Source: Rhabditoides inermis (lineage: Eukaryota; Nematoda; Chromadorea; Rhabditida; Rhabditidae). Taken from it: a stretch of DNA of 64,000 bases. A program made the position numbers and the translations under genes. This document shows, one piece after another, positions 36,153-46,975 of this stretch (positions within the stretch are counted from its first letter, which is position 1; each line of letters opens with the position of its first letter). The notes beneath the pieces are model-generated. The model saw only the letters and a program-made list of their open reading frames with translations, ran no database searches and had not been told where the DNA came from. The stretch covers positions 106,001 through 170,000 of the forward strand of contig CAWZYM010000409.1 of the NCBI GenBank assembly GCA_963966185.1, in the 5' to 3' direction.

Positions 36153-37355
36153 CCTCTCTCTCTCTCTCCACTCACCTTGGCGATCTCCCAGTCGCGGACT
36201 CCCCACACTGCCTGTGGGGCAGTGATCGCCATGCGAGTAGTGAACTGGCTGAACTCGTCCAGAACCACGTTCTTCACCTTCTCCGTCGTTCCGTCCTCGT
36301 TGATCACCTCCTCGTCAGGGCTTATCTGAATCATACAATGAAGTCGTTCAAACGTAAAATCAAATAAAGTCTGTGCGCAGTTCTTACCTGGAGGTCGCGG
36401 AGCAGCTTCTGCGCATTCTGGTCCATATATTCGCGCTGGGTCTCATTCAGATCCAGAGAAGATGGAATGACGCACTAGAAGTTTGCATTTGCTCTCTTTC
36501 TCTCTATGTTTCTCTTTTTCTTTCTCTCTCTCTCTCTCTTTCTCTCTCTCACTCTCTCCCTCTTTCTCTTTTTCTTGCTTTCTCTCTCGCTATCGTGTTT
36601 CTTATATCTCTATGTCTTTCTCACGTGTTGGAACGTGGCGAACTCCGGCACTCCCGCGTGGCTCCCGTCGTTGACCATGGCGCTGTCAATCAGCTCACAC
36701 ATAGCCCTGTCGAAACCCTGTAACACATAACGTGAGTTGATTCAGATTAAAAGAAAAAAAAAAACAGTATTATTATACACACCTTGAATATGTATTTGTA
36801 CATATACTTGGCGCAGAAGATTGACGACGTGACTTCTGCGTTCACGTGGCAGTCGAATTCCATCAGCATGCGTGGGTTGAACGGCACGACCCACCTGAAC
36901 ACATGTGTATACTACAGTAGACAAGGAAATGCACTCACTGGTTGTTGACCTGGTACTTGCGGGGAGTGTCCACCCACGGTCCCTTCGGCCGAGCAGGCTC
37001 CGCGTAGCCATTCTCACGCATCACCGTGTACTCGGAGAACGGCTTCAGGGAAGCCTTTGCCACACTGCCTCGCCTCCGGGTGCTGCGCGTCCACTCTGCA
37101 CAACAGTCCATGTCTCCTGCTCTCTCTCCCCCCCTCTCTCCCTCTCTTTCCCTCTCTCCCTACTCACCGGCAGAATTCGTCCTTGTGCGGGTGGAAGACT
37201 CCCTTCTTGTCGTAGTGGCTGCAGGGCTTGTGGCACATCAAACGCAGCACCTTCTCTCGCAGCACCGGCTCCAGCTCACTCGGGATCTGCGCTTTGATGA
37301 ACCGGTCCACCTTCTCCGCAGTGCTCAGCTTCTCCTATAAGTATACAAATAGAGG

Positions 37356-37410
<55 letters not shown>

Positions 37411-37568
37411 GCACCTTGAGAGTGAGGAGAAGGTGAATGTGGGGCATGCCGCGAGCCTGGAACTCGAGAGACCACGCATAGGCCAGCACCTCTCCGAACG
37501 CGCCTTCCAGAATGATCTTGTCCAATACAGCGTGCATCTTCATGTAAAAGATCTGCAAAGAATAGTTC

Positions 37569-37607
<39 letters not shown>

Positions 37608-38279
37608 CATACTCACTCGATTGACCAGATCCGGCGCGTCCACCCATCGCTGTCCGGGTAACAGGTTCCTCTGAATCTCTGCCCACACCGGACTTCCTAT
37701 AAATTCAATATTGAACGAAATGAAAACTGCTCTCAAATGTATACTCTCTCTTTTTCTTTCTTTTTCTTTATCTCTCTCTATATCTCTCTCTCTCTCTCCT
37801 TGTTCTCGTACCTGTGAATGTGATGAAGAGATCGGGCGATCCGACCTCATTCATCACAACAGTCGCCCTCTCTGCCTGCATCCTCATGTAGCGCGGAGAT
37901 CCCTTCACAGCAGCATTCGCGAGGAACTGAAACAAGAGCACGAATTAGTAAATGTCAATGTATTTATGATAATTTGTGACTGCTATTTTTTTGAGGATTC
38001 TTTTTTCAATACTACTTTTTCTAATTATTGTGTTGTGTGTTTTCGTTATATTTTTGTGATTGCTACTTTTCAGTTGCAGAATTTTAATTGTAATTATTCT
38101 CTTACAATAGCTCCGAGGTCGACTCGCAGCTTGGTGGCGGCGTCCCTGTAGCGAAGGAACGCATTCGACTGGTGGATGGCAGCTCGGTTCTCCCTCGAAG
38201 GATTCTGCTTCAGACGTGCCACCTCTTCACGCATCTGAAAACGAAGTCTTGAAGCGGAAAATAAAAAAAAGAGTGAGAA

Positions 38280-38325
<46 letters not shown>

Positions 38326-38341
38326 GAGAGAGAGAATGGAG

Positions 38342-38386
<45 letters not shown>

Positions 38387-40116
38387 TACCTCCTGAATTG
38401 CCATTGTCCTCTTCTCCACATGATGCATCTTCGTGAAGTCGTGTCTACAACATGCGATTGATAGCACGTACGCATACACTGTACTACCGAGATCCGTGCT
38501 ATTGACCTATTGGAAGTCGCAGTAGGCATTGCATTACTGTATTTCACCGTAACCGTACCCCAATGTACGTGTTATAATGTGCTCAATGCTTCGAGAAAAA
38601 AAACGTCTGTTCTGTTCTGTCATCTTCTACACAGGACTACTGTATACAGTACTACTCACTGTGCCCGGATGATGCGCATGTGCTGGTCCTCCACATACAA
38701 CTGCCCCAGTCCGAGCATCGAGAAGATCGGATGCGACTGCTCCTCCAGGTTCTTCTCAGTTGTCCTAATCTTGAACACCATCTCCTCCCGACGAGACATG
38801 CACGAAGTACGGACTGCAAAATTCAAAATATATTTTTAATGTTTTTCTCGATTTCGAAAATGAATGTATTGAACTCATTCTTTCACAAATCAAGATGACG
38901 TACCTTCTTGCTTGTGCTCTCGAATCTTGCGGCCAGATGCAGAGCGACTGCGCGGAAGTTGTGGGCGAATGAAAGGAGACTCCTCCTAGACAGTATGTTG
39001 TATGTATGTGAGTGAATAGAGAGAGAGAGATAAAGAGAGAAAGAGAGAGAGAGAGAAGAAGAGAGAAGGAGAGATACTCACTGTCTGGTCGATGTCGCCG
39101 AAGAAGTCTCTGTCGTTGGTGAGGAGAGACTTGGTCCGAATGGCGCGGCTCGCTCGCACAGTCGCTTCTCCGGGCTCATTGCAGTTGTGGGGAGCTAAAA
39201 ATCAATCATCAAAAGTTCATTTCTCTAGAAGCCACAAGCAGAAAATTACGCGACTATCGAAATCCGTTATATATCCGAAATCCGTTGTATTACTGAATTA
39301 CTGTCTTTTACCGTATCCTGACGATTCCACACAACTGTAGTGTAATGCTACTTGGACCGAGTTCAATATTCTGATTGTTTGCTATAATCTATACACTGTA
39401 TCACTGTACCGTAGTCTCCCTCGTTCTCATCCTCCTCGTCTTCCTCCATGCGCTCATCTGCCATCTCCGTTCCAGTGTCGTCCACTGGTCCCTCTACTCC
39501 CACATCTGATAGTGAACATGAATTTGAGAGAAACAGAGAAGGGCGAGAGAAAGAGATAGAGAGAGAAAGAGAGAAAGAGAGAGAGAGAGAAAGAGAGCGA
39601 TAGAGGGAAAGAGAGAGAGGGAGAGAAAGAGAGAGAGGGGGGGCTCACCAATCCGGAATCCTTCTTGGTCCTGACGAAACATCTCTTCTTCTCCACATGG
39701 CTCCGCCTGCTCCTGCACTAGTCGCTCCGGCGCTTCTCCCTCTACTATGACGTCACCCTCGTCATGGTCCATCTCACGCTCTGTATATTGACAAATTGAC
39801 ATTACACATACTGAAAAAGAGAGAGAGAGAGAGAGAGAGATAGAGAGAGAGAGAGAAATAGTATACCTTCCTCCTCCTCCTGCTCCTGCTCTTCCGTCCC
39901 ACGGCGTGGTCCACATGAGCGGTCAGCTGAAACAGAAAGTGCGAATGGGAAACAGTACATTGGCAACTCACTGGGCGCGACTCCGAGTCTCTTGTCCTTG
40001 AGAGGGGCGAGCTGCGGCCGCACTCCAGGGGCACGCGGGTCGTAGCCAGACTCACCCATCACATGGATGAGGATGTAGCAGAGCGGGTCCACCAGCGGGC
40101 TACAATCAATACAGTA

Positions 40117-40170
<54 letters not shown>

Positions 40171-40786
40171 TTCACTCACCTGAAGTGGGGGATCTCCCTC
40201 TTTCGGCCGGTGTGGATGTACTCGACAGAGAGGTTGGCCGTGTCCAGTGGCCGTCCCTCCTTGTCCGTCTGCGCCAGGAGAACCACGTCTCCCTCCTTCA
40301 GTCTGCTGTACGCGCCCTGGAAACGAAGAGTGAATCAGTCATCAAAGAAAGTGCCTCTCACCTTGTGCACATCGGGATCCGCCCTCTGTTGGAGTGTGAC
40401 GTAGTCGTGGTGAATGACCAGCCAGCGGGTCTTCATCGCACTTCTCGGCACTCCGCGCGACTTCTCCCCCTCCGACACGTACATCTTCACGTACGGGTTC
40501 CACTCCCTCAACACCTCGGCGAGTCGGTCGAGAGCCTAGAAGTATACAATAGAGAGAGAGAGGGGGGGAGGGAGAGAGAAACGAACCAGTGAGAGATTCC
40601 TGCCCTGCACGTGGCTGAGACCCTTCTTGCCCAGCATGTATCTACCGTACTTCTCCGACCATCTGATGTCCGGGTACATTCCGTCTCCGAACCACCTCTG
40701 TCCGTACATCAGAGGCTGGTCTGCGAAACGGGGGATGGCAGACGAGAGCGAGTGAGATGGCGCGCCTTGTGTCTATAATCAGTAGG

Positions 40787-40833
<47 letters not shown>

Positions 40834-40947
40834 TTCCTTGCAAAGACTCCTCCCTTCACATCTCGCGACGTTCGGTTGATTGATGCCAGCGCGAGGTTCG
40901 CATTCAATTCAACGGAGTTGTTCTGCACCAGCCTGAATCAACAACTT

Positions 40948-40988
<41 letters not shown>

Positions 40989-41224
40989 CTTCTCTCTTTC
41001 TGTCTCTCCCGCAACCCACATTGCTCCGAGGATCTCCTTGACTTCTGCCGGCCTCTCTGCCCAGTCGGTAGGCTTGTAGTTGCCAGCGAGGCAGCACTTG
41101 ACGGACTGCGACTCTCCCTCCAGATAGACTGCTCCACAGAACTCGCACGCTACGGTGAAGTCTCCGCAGTCGTGCTGCTCCACTCCCTCGTAGCTATCGA
41201 AGAAGCCGGCTGGAAAAGAATACT

Positions 41225-41259
<35 letters not shown>

Positions 41260-42968
41260 TACGGTGCTTGGGAGCATGCCTCTGTGCCGCGCGTCGCTCG
41301 TTCATCTCCTCACGCTTGTCATACGAACCTAGAGTAAAAATGACATTAGTGTGAATAGGTACAAATTGGTTTCATACAACGTACTTGTTTGGCGCATCAT
41401 TTGTGCGTGGTCAGCTTTTTTTAGGAGGCGAATTGCATTTTCTTCTTCAGTCTCTGAACAAAGAAAAATTAACACAGTCTATACTCTAGTAATTCACATA
41501 CCAGATGCGCGACGTTGATGAGATCGTATCTGTTTCTTCTCCAATCTCCTTACGCGATTTTCTTCGTCTTCTGTAAATGAAAAAAAATTCACAATAAGAA
41601 ATAGGGACTTGAGATATCGATACTACCTTGTTCCATCCTTTTCGCCCATTTCGAAGATTGGTCGAAGAGTCGTTTAGCTTTCTTCTTGGGCGTTTCTGAA
41701 AAAAAGTATAATTTATTTGTTATAAGTAAAAGTTTATAAAGTATTCACCATCTGATCGTCTGTTTTCTTCGTACTCTCGACTGCGCTTCAACCGGGCTTC
41801 TTTTTGTTCAGCGCTTTCTGCAGAGAGGATATATACAGAGAGAGTGCATCTCTCTCACACAGAGAAAAAGAGAAAGAAAGAGAGAGAGAAAGAGAGAAAG
41901 AAAGAGAGAAAGAGAGAGAAATAGAAATGCATACCTCTTGATAGCGACAGTCGTTTTCGCTCGTTTTGCAGGTCCTTCTTCTGCCTCGGAGTCAGCTTTC
42001 GTCCACTTCTGGGAGTCGATGTAACAGAAGACGTCACAGAAGACACAATCGACGCGACACTCGCTGTCTCCTCCATGTCCACCTCCATGAACACAGGCGA
42101 CGGAGTCCTCTCTCGTCTCACTTCCCGCCTGGTCAGAGCTCCCCTCAGTCGTCCTCGCTCGACATCCCTACCAATCAATACAATGAAAAACAGAAAAAAA
42201 ACAAATGAACAAACTTGTTATCAGTCGAAGTGATTACGTAAGTGCGCTGGTTGAGGCAGAAATGGAAGAGGGATTCAGTCGGACTGGTCAGTCGATCTCG
42301 AAGACTGAAAGAAAACAATTTTCACAATTTGTATATTATGTGTGTATGTAGTTGTCCAGAAGAAGTGTTCTTGTAAATAAAACGGTATTTTCATTTGTCA
42401 CCTTCCGAGAACAGAACTGCTGTAGTAGGACCATGGGTACTTGTTGTGCATCGCATCAGTCATCAGAGTATACAGAACACGCAGATTCCAGACAAATCTG
42501 AACAAATCACGATAACAAACAAGAACATAACTTGATAAGTACTCACCTTGTGGGGTCGTCACCGCGAAGAAGTGCAATGAACACACCGAGACACCGGAAG
42601 CCACAACTCCAGTCGTCCTGGAACAATGAACTTGTCCATGTTCTAATATTAATTATTTTAAATTATAATTCACTCACTTTCTGGCAGTCGTAATCCGTCT
42701 CCACTGCGATGCGAATGTCCTCTCCCGGAAACACATGCCTGTACACGAACTGGATCTGCTTCCGCAACGGAAGACAGTCCATCAACTAAATGTGAACTGT
42801 ACAACAAAAGAAAAAAAAGAAAAGAAGTTGTGATGATGTTCTGATTGTTATGATATTGTGAAAGAATCCCCTTATGTGGCTTTTGCATTGCCTGCAGGTA
42901 TATGGAGAGAAAGAGAGAGTGCGAGGGAGGGAGACTGAGAAAAATAAAGAAGAGAGAGAGAGAGATGA

Positions 42969-43007
<39 letters not shown>

Positions 43008-43255
43008 AGAAGAGAAACTCACGTAATCCTTCACGCTATCCTTGTTATCTATGATGCTATCATAGATCGTTACAACGTGCTTCTCCGGATCATATCTGAA
43101 CACAATGCATTTCAATGTGGTATTGTAATTGTGTAGTACTCACGAGGTGATGACGTAGTGCTGAAACTTCTCGTGGTGGTGTATCTGGATGGCCGGAAGC
43201 GTGCCAGTCGGATGGACAATCGGCATCGCACCATCCCGGTTCAGGAACTACAAAA

Positions 43256-43318
<63 letters not shown>

Positions 43319-43947
43319 TCTGGACCATCTGTGCTCCTTCGATTTCCATCTCCGCGATCCTCTGCAGGTACTCACACGCCTTGTCCACACACTCCGTCTC
43401 TGCCATCTCCCCGTGCGTCGGCTGAACAGAACAATAAATGAAAGACAACAGGATGAACCAACTGACCAGTCTCGCTCCTTGGTCCAAGACGTACTCGATC
43501 TCCGGATTGGATCCCTTCCTCGTTCCGCCGTCCTTCTTCTCCATTGCAGTTGCCTTCTTCACAGTCGCAGAACTCGTTGCCTTCTTCACAACATACTCAC
43601 TCTCTCTCCGAGGCGCCGCGAACCTACGAGAGATGAAAATGAATAGAAGTTTGCATACTGTACTCACTGGTTAGTCTTCTCCGCACAAAAGTTGTCTTGA
43701 TGTATGTTGAAATTGACGAACCCGCCAGGTGGAACAACGCGACTGAAACTTTGTGTTCAGTAACATATCATAACAATTCTGATGAGATTTACTCACTTGT
43801 GCACAGCACACAGATTGGCGTAGCTGCCCCAGTCTCCCTTCCTCGCCTGCGCACCTGCCATTGCCTCCTTCACGAGAGAGGCGTTCCAGGAGTGACTAAA
43901 CGAATGAGAAATAACAGTGAGAGAAAGAAAGAGAGAAAAAAGAGAGA

Positions 43948-44006
<59 letters not shown>

Positions 44007-45276
44007 GACCTGGCAGGCTCGCAACCGCCCAGTGCACAGATGAGAGTTGCAACTGCCCATTCTTGACTCGTAATGCCCTTAAATGATCACAAATTATGAA
44101 AAAAGGCATAAAATTTTTATTGAGAGATAAAGATATAGAGAGGGAAAGAAAGAAAGATAAAAAGAGAGAGAGAGAGCGTTAGAACAGTAAGTTAATGATA
44201 GGGGGTACAAGCTGATTTTTCAACTTGGTCAAAATCGTCTCACTTAGGCTCATTTGATTGTCTGAAGTGTGTATGGTCTTATATTTCACATTTGTTTTCC
44301 GAAATTCTCAACCGTATTCCATCTATGGCGTTTCTTTGTGCGTCGAAATACTGCCACTTCTCGCCCTATCACTCCTGTCGGCTGCTTGATTATCGACTAC
44401 TCGATTTGCGCGGGAAAGTGAGAGAGAGCGCAGAGAGCGCGCGCTCGCGAGAGAGACAGACGGCGAATAGCTAAGAGAGTGGACGAACACACTCGCACAA
44501 CGCTTACAACTGTAACTTTACAAGCAGTTTTGAAACATTTCTAATAAAGATAGACGGTTGGACAATATATCAAAATGTTCGCTCTTTCACAGGCTATCGA
44601 TTTCATATGAACGGAGATCTAAGCGACAACTTCCTAATATCATACAAAGTGGTAAATGATACTAGTAATGAAAGTCATTCACATTATATATCAGGATATT
44701 CGGACTGCGATAAAAGTAGTAGCTAACTTTGGTTGAGCAACAATCGTCAACTCTAAAGCAAGTTATGACAATAAACGCGATTGCGCACTGACGCAAAAGA
44801 GAGAGCCAGGTTGGACCCCCTAGTTAATGAATTTATAATGAATTTTTGAATACCTTTTTGCTTCCTTCGATTGCCACATCGACGGATAGTCGAATCGGCG
44901 CATCCTCGAACAGTGCTCCGAAGAGGTTCACCAGCTGTCTGACAGTTTCCTTGTCGAACTAAAGAAGAAAACATCGGTAGAATATAATAAAAAAATATAC
45001 GTTTCACTAACCCAAGATTCCACTGGTCGATTCGATCCGATCAAAGACGCGTCGTAGTATGTAACGATGTGTTCACCAGAGAGATATCTGAATGCTCACA
45101 TGACATTCGTGTGATTACTTATTGATGAAAAGTAACTGACACTGCAACAGCGTAGTTGCCGGATCCTGGAATGGAGATGATTTGCGCAGCACCGGTCGCT
45201 CCGAACGTGTGGCGGAAACGTCGTCGGCTGTTCTATAAACAACATTTCATGGGAAGAAAATGAGAGGAAGTGAAAA

Positions 45277-45356
<80 letters not shown>

Positions 45357-45538
45357 AACACTGACGAGAGTGGTGTTGATAGGGAGTAGGAGGTCGATGC
45401 TGCTTCCCCTCTCCGCAATCATTTCTTGAATGAATCCCATGACTCTGTCCAATGGCGGCATCTCGTCCTTCGCCGAAACTTTCCTGAATTGAATATTTAA
45501 GAGACAGAAGATACAAATATTTAAAAGACAGAAGATAC

Positions 45539-45580
<42 letters not shown>

Positions 45581-46100
45581 CTCACTCCATCATCTTCCGC
45601 GCGTTCTCCTCTCGCACCTTCCTCACGACGCGATCGTACTGTTCTTGGTATCGACGCTCGTTGTCCCTGTCTGCGAGTTGTGTGATGTGGGCATCACTGC
45701 ACACCAACACATTCACTTCCACGGCCTGGGAAAACGTTGAACCATAAATTCGATATGTAGTGTAACTTACAGAGGTCGTATTCTTGAATCTCCACGCTTC
45801 ATCCATCGCGATCTTCACTCCCATCTCCTTAGGGAAGTGGAAAACTCCAATCGATAGGAAAGGGACGACCTGAAAAAACAGTTTGATATTGTTTTTGTGT
45901 TGTGTACTCACCAGTCTCTGCACCTTAAGCTCCTCCGCCTTCTGGAACACATTCCGGTACGCCATTCGGAGCTGGTCACACTGGTGCTGCGAGGGGGCCG
46001 TGCCCTCATTCACATACGAACCAGCCACGTGGATGATTCCTGAAAGGAACAGTTAAACAGGGGAATACTTCGTAAACAGAAAAAGCAAGGGAGAGAGAGC

Positions 46101-46195
<95 letters not shown>

Positions 46196-46519
46196 CACTC
46201 TTGCACAACTTGTGGCCCTTAGTGACCACTGCCTCTCCAACGTCGAGGTTCCTCCCTCTGCTCTGCATGAGAGCGCTCGTCTCATCAGTGAGCTTCTTCC
46301 CGGCCGCCCTCCGAATCGCGCCGTCGATTCCGCTACCTAAACGAAAAAAAAATGGAATGGGAACTGATATGAACACTCACCGGGAATCAGTCCCACGTTG
46401 GCTGCGTTGACTACACAGTCACCGCTCATCTTCTCGATCCTTCCCGTCTTCACCTTCACTTCGCACAGTACACGAGCCCTCGTAAACATCTTCGAAAAGA
46501 GTTTATCGATGTTGCTCAT
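32357..46519 (-). CDS. Helitron polyprotein: macro, C48-like, Rep and PIF1 helicase (about 60 exons, one frameshift)
   Basis: I traced about 60 exons by GT-AG sites with phases that agree from one exon to the next. The product is about 2,600 residues. Order: macro domain, degenerate C48-like copy, C48-like protease, basic 23-residue repeats, Cys motif, Rep, PIF1 helicase. The Rep should nick and join DNA ends and the helicase unwind the strand for rolling-circle transposition; the macro and protease parts suggest removal of ADP-ribose and of ubiquitin- or SUMO-like modifiers, which is inference. The ATG at 46,517-46,519 follows an acceptor (TTCGTTCAG) by 1 nt; a GTAAGT at about 46,706 could be the donor of a non-coding first exon, and trans-splicing is the alternative. 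Exon 36,939-37,095 is 157 nt where the flanking phases require a multiple of 3, so this copy has a +1 frameshift. Many introns contain (GA)n or (CT)n. Confidence 0.85.
36391..38235 (-). other. Helitron Rep (HUH, two-tyrosine) domain
   Basis: The nuclease domain that nicks and joins DNA ends. It shows GSPRYMRMQ and GSPDLFITFT (exon 37,813-37,929), LLPGQRWVDAPDLVNR, the two-histidine motif EFQARGMPHIHLLL (exon 37,415-37,552), QCGKGFP then KPFSEYTVMRENGY in a shifted frame, WVVPFNPRMLMEFDCHVN, and the tyrosine motif KYMYKYIFKGFDRA (exon 36,783-36,894 plus the next). The C-terminal part has TAPQAVWGV and SVHLPKRAPLVF. This order is diagnostic of Helitron Rep. The frameshift at about 37,040-37,055 separates the His motif from the Tyr motif. 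Confidence 0.93.
38390..40935 (-). other. Helitron protein region between the Cys motif and Rep
   Basis: About 14 exons. It starts with ELNANLALASINRTSRDVKG, followed by FADQPLMYGQRWFGDGMYPD. Further on is PLVDPLCYILIHVMGESGYD (about 39,972-40,102), which corresponds to the conserved DPLxYxLLFPxGExGW segment before Helitron Rep. An acidic low-complexity stretch (39,412-39,938, rich in E and D) follows. Conservation supports a real coding region; single exon edges may be off by a few bases. Confidence 0.75.
41020..41209 (-). other. Cys-rich motif of the Helitron protein
   Basis: One exon with CEFCGAVYLEGESQ and KCCLAGNYKP, a CxxC...CC pattern that lies at the N-terminal side of many animal Helitron proteins (CxxCxAxxxxxE...CCxxG). 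It is probably zinc-binding and marks where the classical Helitron protein begins; what lies further N-terminal is additional. Confidence 0.8.
41263..41817 (-). other. Five-exon array of basic 22-23-residue repeats
   Basis: Exons 41,749-41,817, 41,627-41,695, 41,502-41,570 and 41,385-41,453 are each exactly 69 nt with phase-1 introns on both sides. Each encodes 23 residues that start with E and contain an RL-centred basic helix (for example ETPKKKAKRLFDQ and EDEENRVRRLEKK). A fifth, diverged exon of 66 nt is at 41,263-41,328. Helitron and related proteins often carry such E-T-x-E-x-x-x-x-RL repeats, possibly DNA-binding or coiled-coil. Confidence 0.9.
42402..43247 (-). other. C48/Ulp1-like cysteine protease domain, catalytic residues intact
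   Basis: Exons 43,144-43,247, 43,023-43,095, 42,678-42,785, 42,547-42,617 and 42,402-42,499. It has His in FQHYVITSYDPEKH, Asp 17 residues later in VTIYDSI, and Gln and Cys in DCQKDDWSCGFRCL with Q-x5-C spacing, as in the Ulp1/SENP family that cleaves ubiquitin-like modifiers. The catalytic set His-Asp-Gln-Cys is complete. The true substrate cannot be read from the sequence. Confidence 0.82.
43311..43895 (-). other. Linker between the two C48-like copies
   Basis: Four exons (43,797-43,895, 43,668-43,742, 43,467-43,623 and 43,311-43,421) with NIHQDNFCAEKTNQ and a Lys-rich stretch (VKKATSSATVKKATAMEKKD). The first exon continues the degenerate C48-like copy. No further domain recognised. Confidence 0.65.
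44078..44853 (-). other. Unusually long Helitron intron (776 bp)
   Basis: The longest intron in the gene. It contains two GA-rich stretches (44,157-44,177 and 44,417-44,460) and about 500 bp of unique sequence with no recognisable gene. It may hold a small insertion. Confidence 0.7.
45279..45351 (+). repeat. (GT)n-(GA)n compound microsatellite in an intron
   Basis: About 12 GT units followed by about 22 GA units, between exons 45,366-45,483 and 45,141-45,232. Confidence 0.95.
45586..46519 (-). other. Macro domain at the N-terminus of the Helitron protein
   Basis: Five exons (46,381-46,519, 46,199-46,336, 45,912-46,039, 45,771-45,869 and 45,586-45,725), about 214 residues. Motifs run in macro order: SGDCVVNAANVGLIPG (family GDI...VNAAN), SGIDGAIRRAAG (family GVDxAIxxAAG), GEAVVTKGHKLCK, RIIHVAGS (family VIHTVGP) and VVPFLSIGVFHFPKE (family FPAISTGxxGFP). 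The Asn of NAAN and the Asp of GIDGA, used by MacroD-type ADP-ribosyl hydrolases, are both kept. It probably binds or removes ADP-ribose. Confidence 0.85.
46081..46194 (+). repeat. (GA)n microsatellite in the second traced Helitron intron
   Basis: About 50 GA units, the longest microsatellite in the gene, directly 3' of the donor GTGAGCTC on the coding strand. Confidence 0.95.
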
Positions 46520-46975
46520 TCTGAACGAAAATGAATGAAATAGTGTAAGGTGTAAGAAGTGAACAATATTATGGAAATGTGTGTACAGATGTGAATGAAC
46601 GTTTTGGCGCGTGTTTGTGTCTCCGTAGAGGTCATGTTGCCGTGGGGAATGGGAATACGTCTGCTGGGAAACCTTTTGAAGAGGCGCTATCTCAGCAGAC
46701 TGACTTACCCGAGGCAATTTGTGTCTGTTGTAGAATAGACGCGTATGTCGTGATAGACCGAACTTATGCGTGCACCTGCATACATGACTTGTGTCAATGA
46801 GCAGATGTGTATTTAAACTTTAAACAATGCAACATTGACACGCAGTGGTCTTACGTCTCACGATATTCGATGAAACGTTGAAAATATAACTGAAATACAT
46901 GTACGAGAGGTCTCTCTCTCTCGCTATTGACTACTTGCACTTCTCGCAGTACGGAAGTTTACAGTAGCGTGTACT
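46520..46975 (-). promoter_or_regulatory. Helitron gene upstream region
   Basis: On the coding strand TTTAAATAC (about 46,810-46,818) is a weak TATA-like element. A donor-like GTAAGT lies at about 46,706, compatible with a non-coding first exon spliced to the acceptor at about 46,521. A short CT tract is at 46,910-46,921. No other gene seen. Confidence 0.35.

Larger units (their letters stand above)
44010..45483 (-). other. Degenerate second C48-like copy (pseudo-protease)
   Basis: Exons 45,366-45,483, 45,141-45,232, 45,012-45,087, 44,854-44,958 and 44,010-44,077. The segment NYAVAVYLSGEHIVTYYDAS has the same length as HYVITSYDPEKHVVTIYDSI of the intact copy, and ITSQEWAVATLICALGG aligns with QKDDWSCGFRCLGVFIALL. 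His, Gln and Cys are replaced (N, T, V); Asp is kept. It is probably a catalytically dead, ligand-binding or regulatory module. Confidence 0.7.
31557..46975 (-). mobile_element. Autonomous-type Helitron with macro and C48-like protease modules
   Basis: A ~15.4-kb block of non-family-B sequence. Family-B sequence resumes at about 46,985 (TGAACTCTATTACAAGTCTA). It contains one large minus-strand gene with a Helitron Rep and a PIF1 helicase, the hallmark pair of Helitrons. The left edge is the CTAG palindrome at 31,514-31,556. The right edge (5' end) is placed only by where family-B similarity resumes; I could not identify a clear TC terminus. The 3' non-coding part holds a (CT)n tract. Confidence 0.8.

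Noticed and set aside
33240..46200. Many short frames rich in SLSLSL or RERERE in the Helitron region
   Set aside because: They run through intronic (CT)n/(GA)n tracts or read the wrong strand of real exons.
46337..46717. An upstream extension of the Helitron protein starting at about 46,717
   Set aside because: It begins at a TTG, not an ATG, and reads through a good acceptor site at about 46,521. The ATG at 46,519 is better supported.
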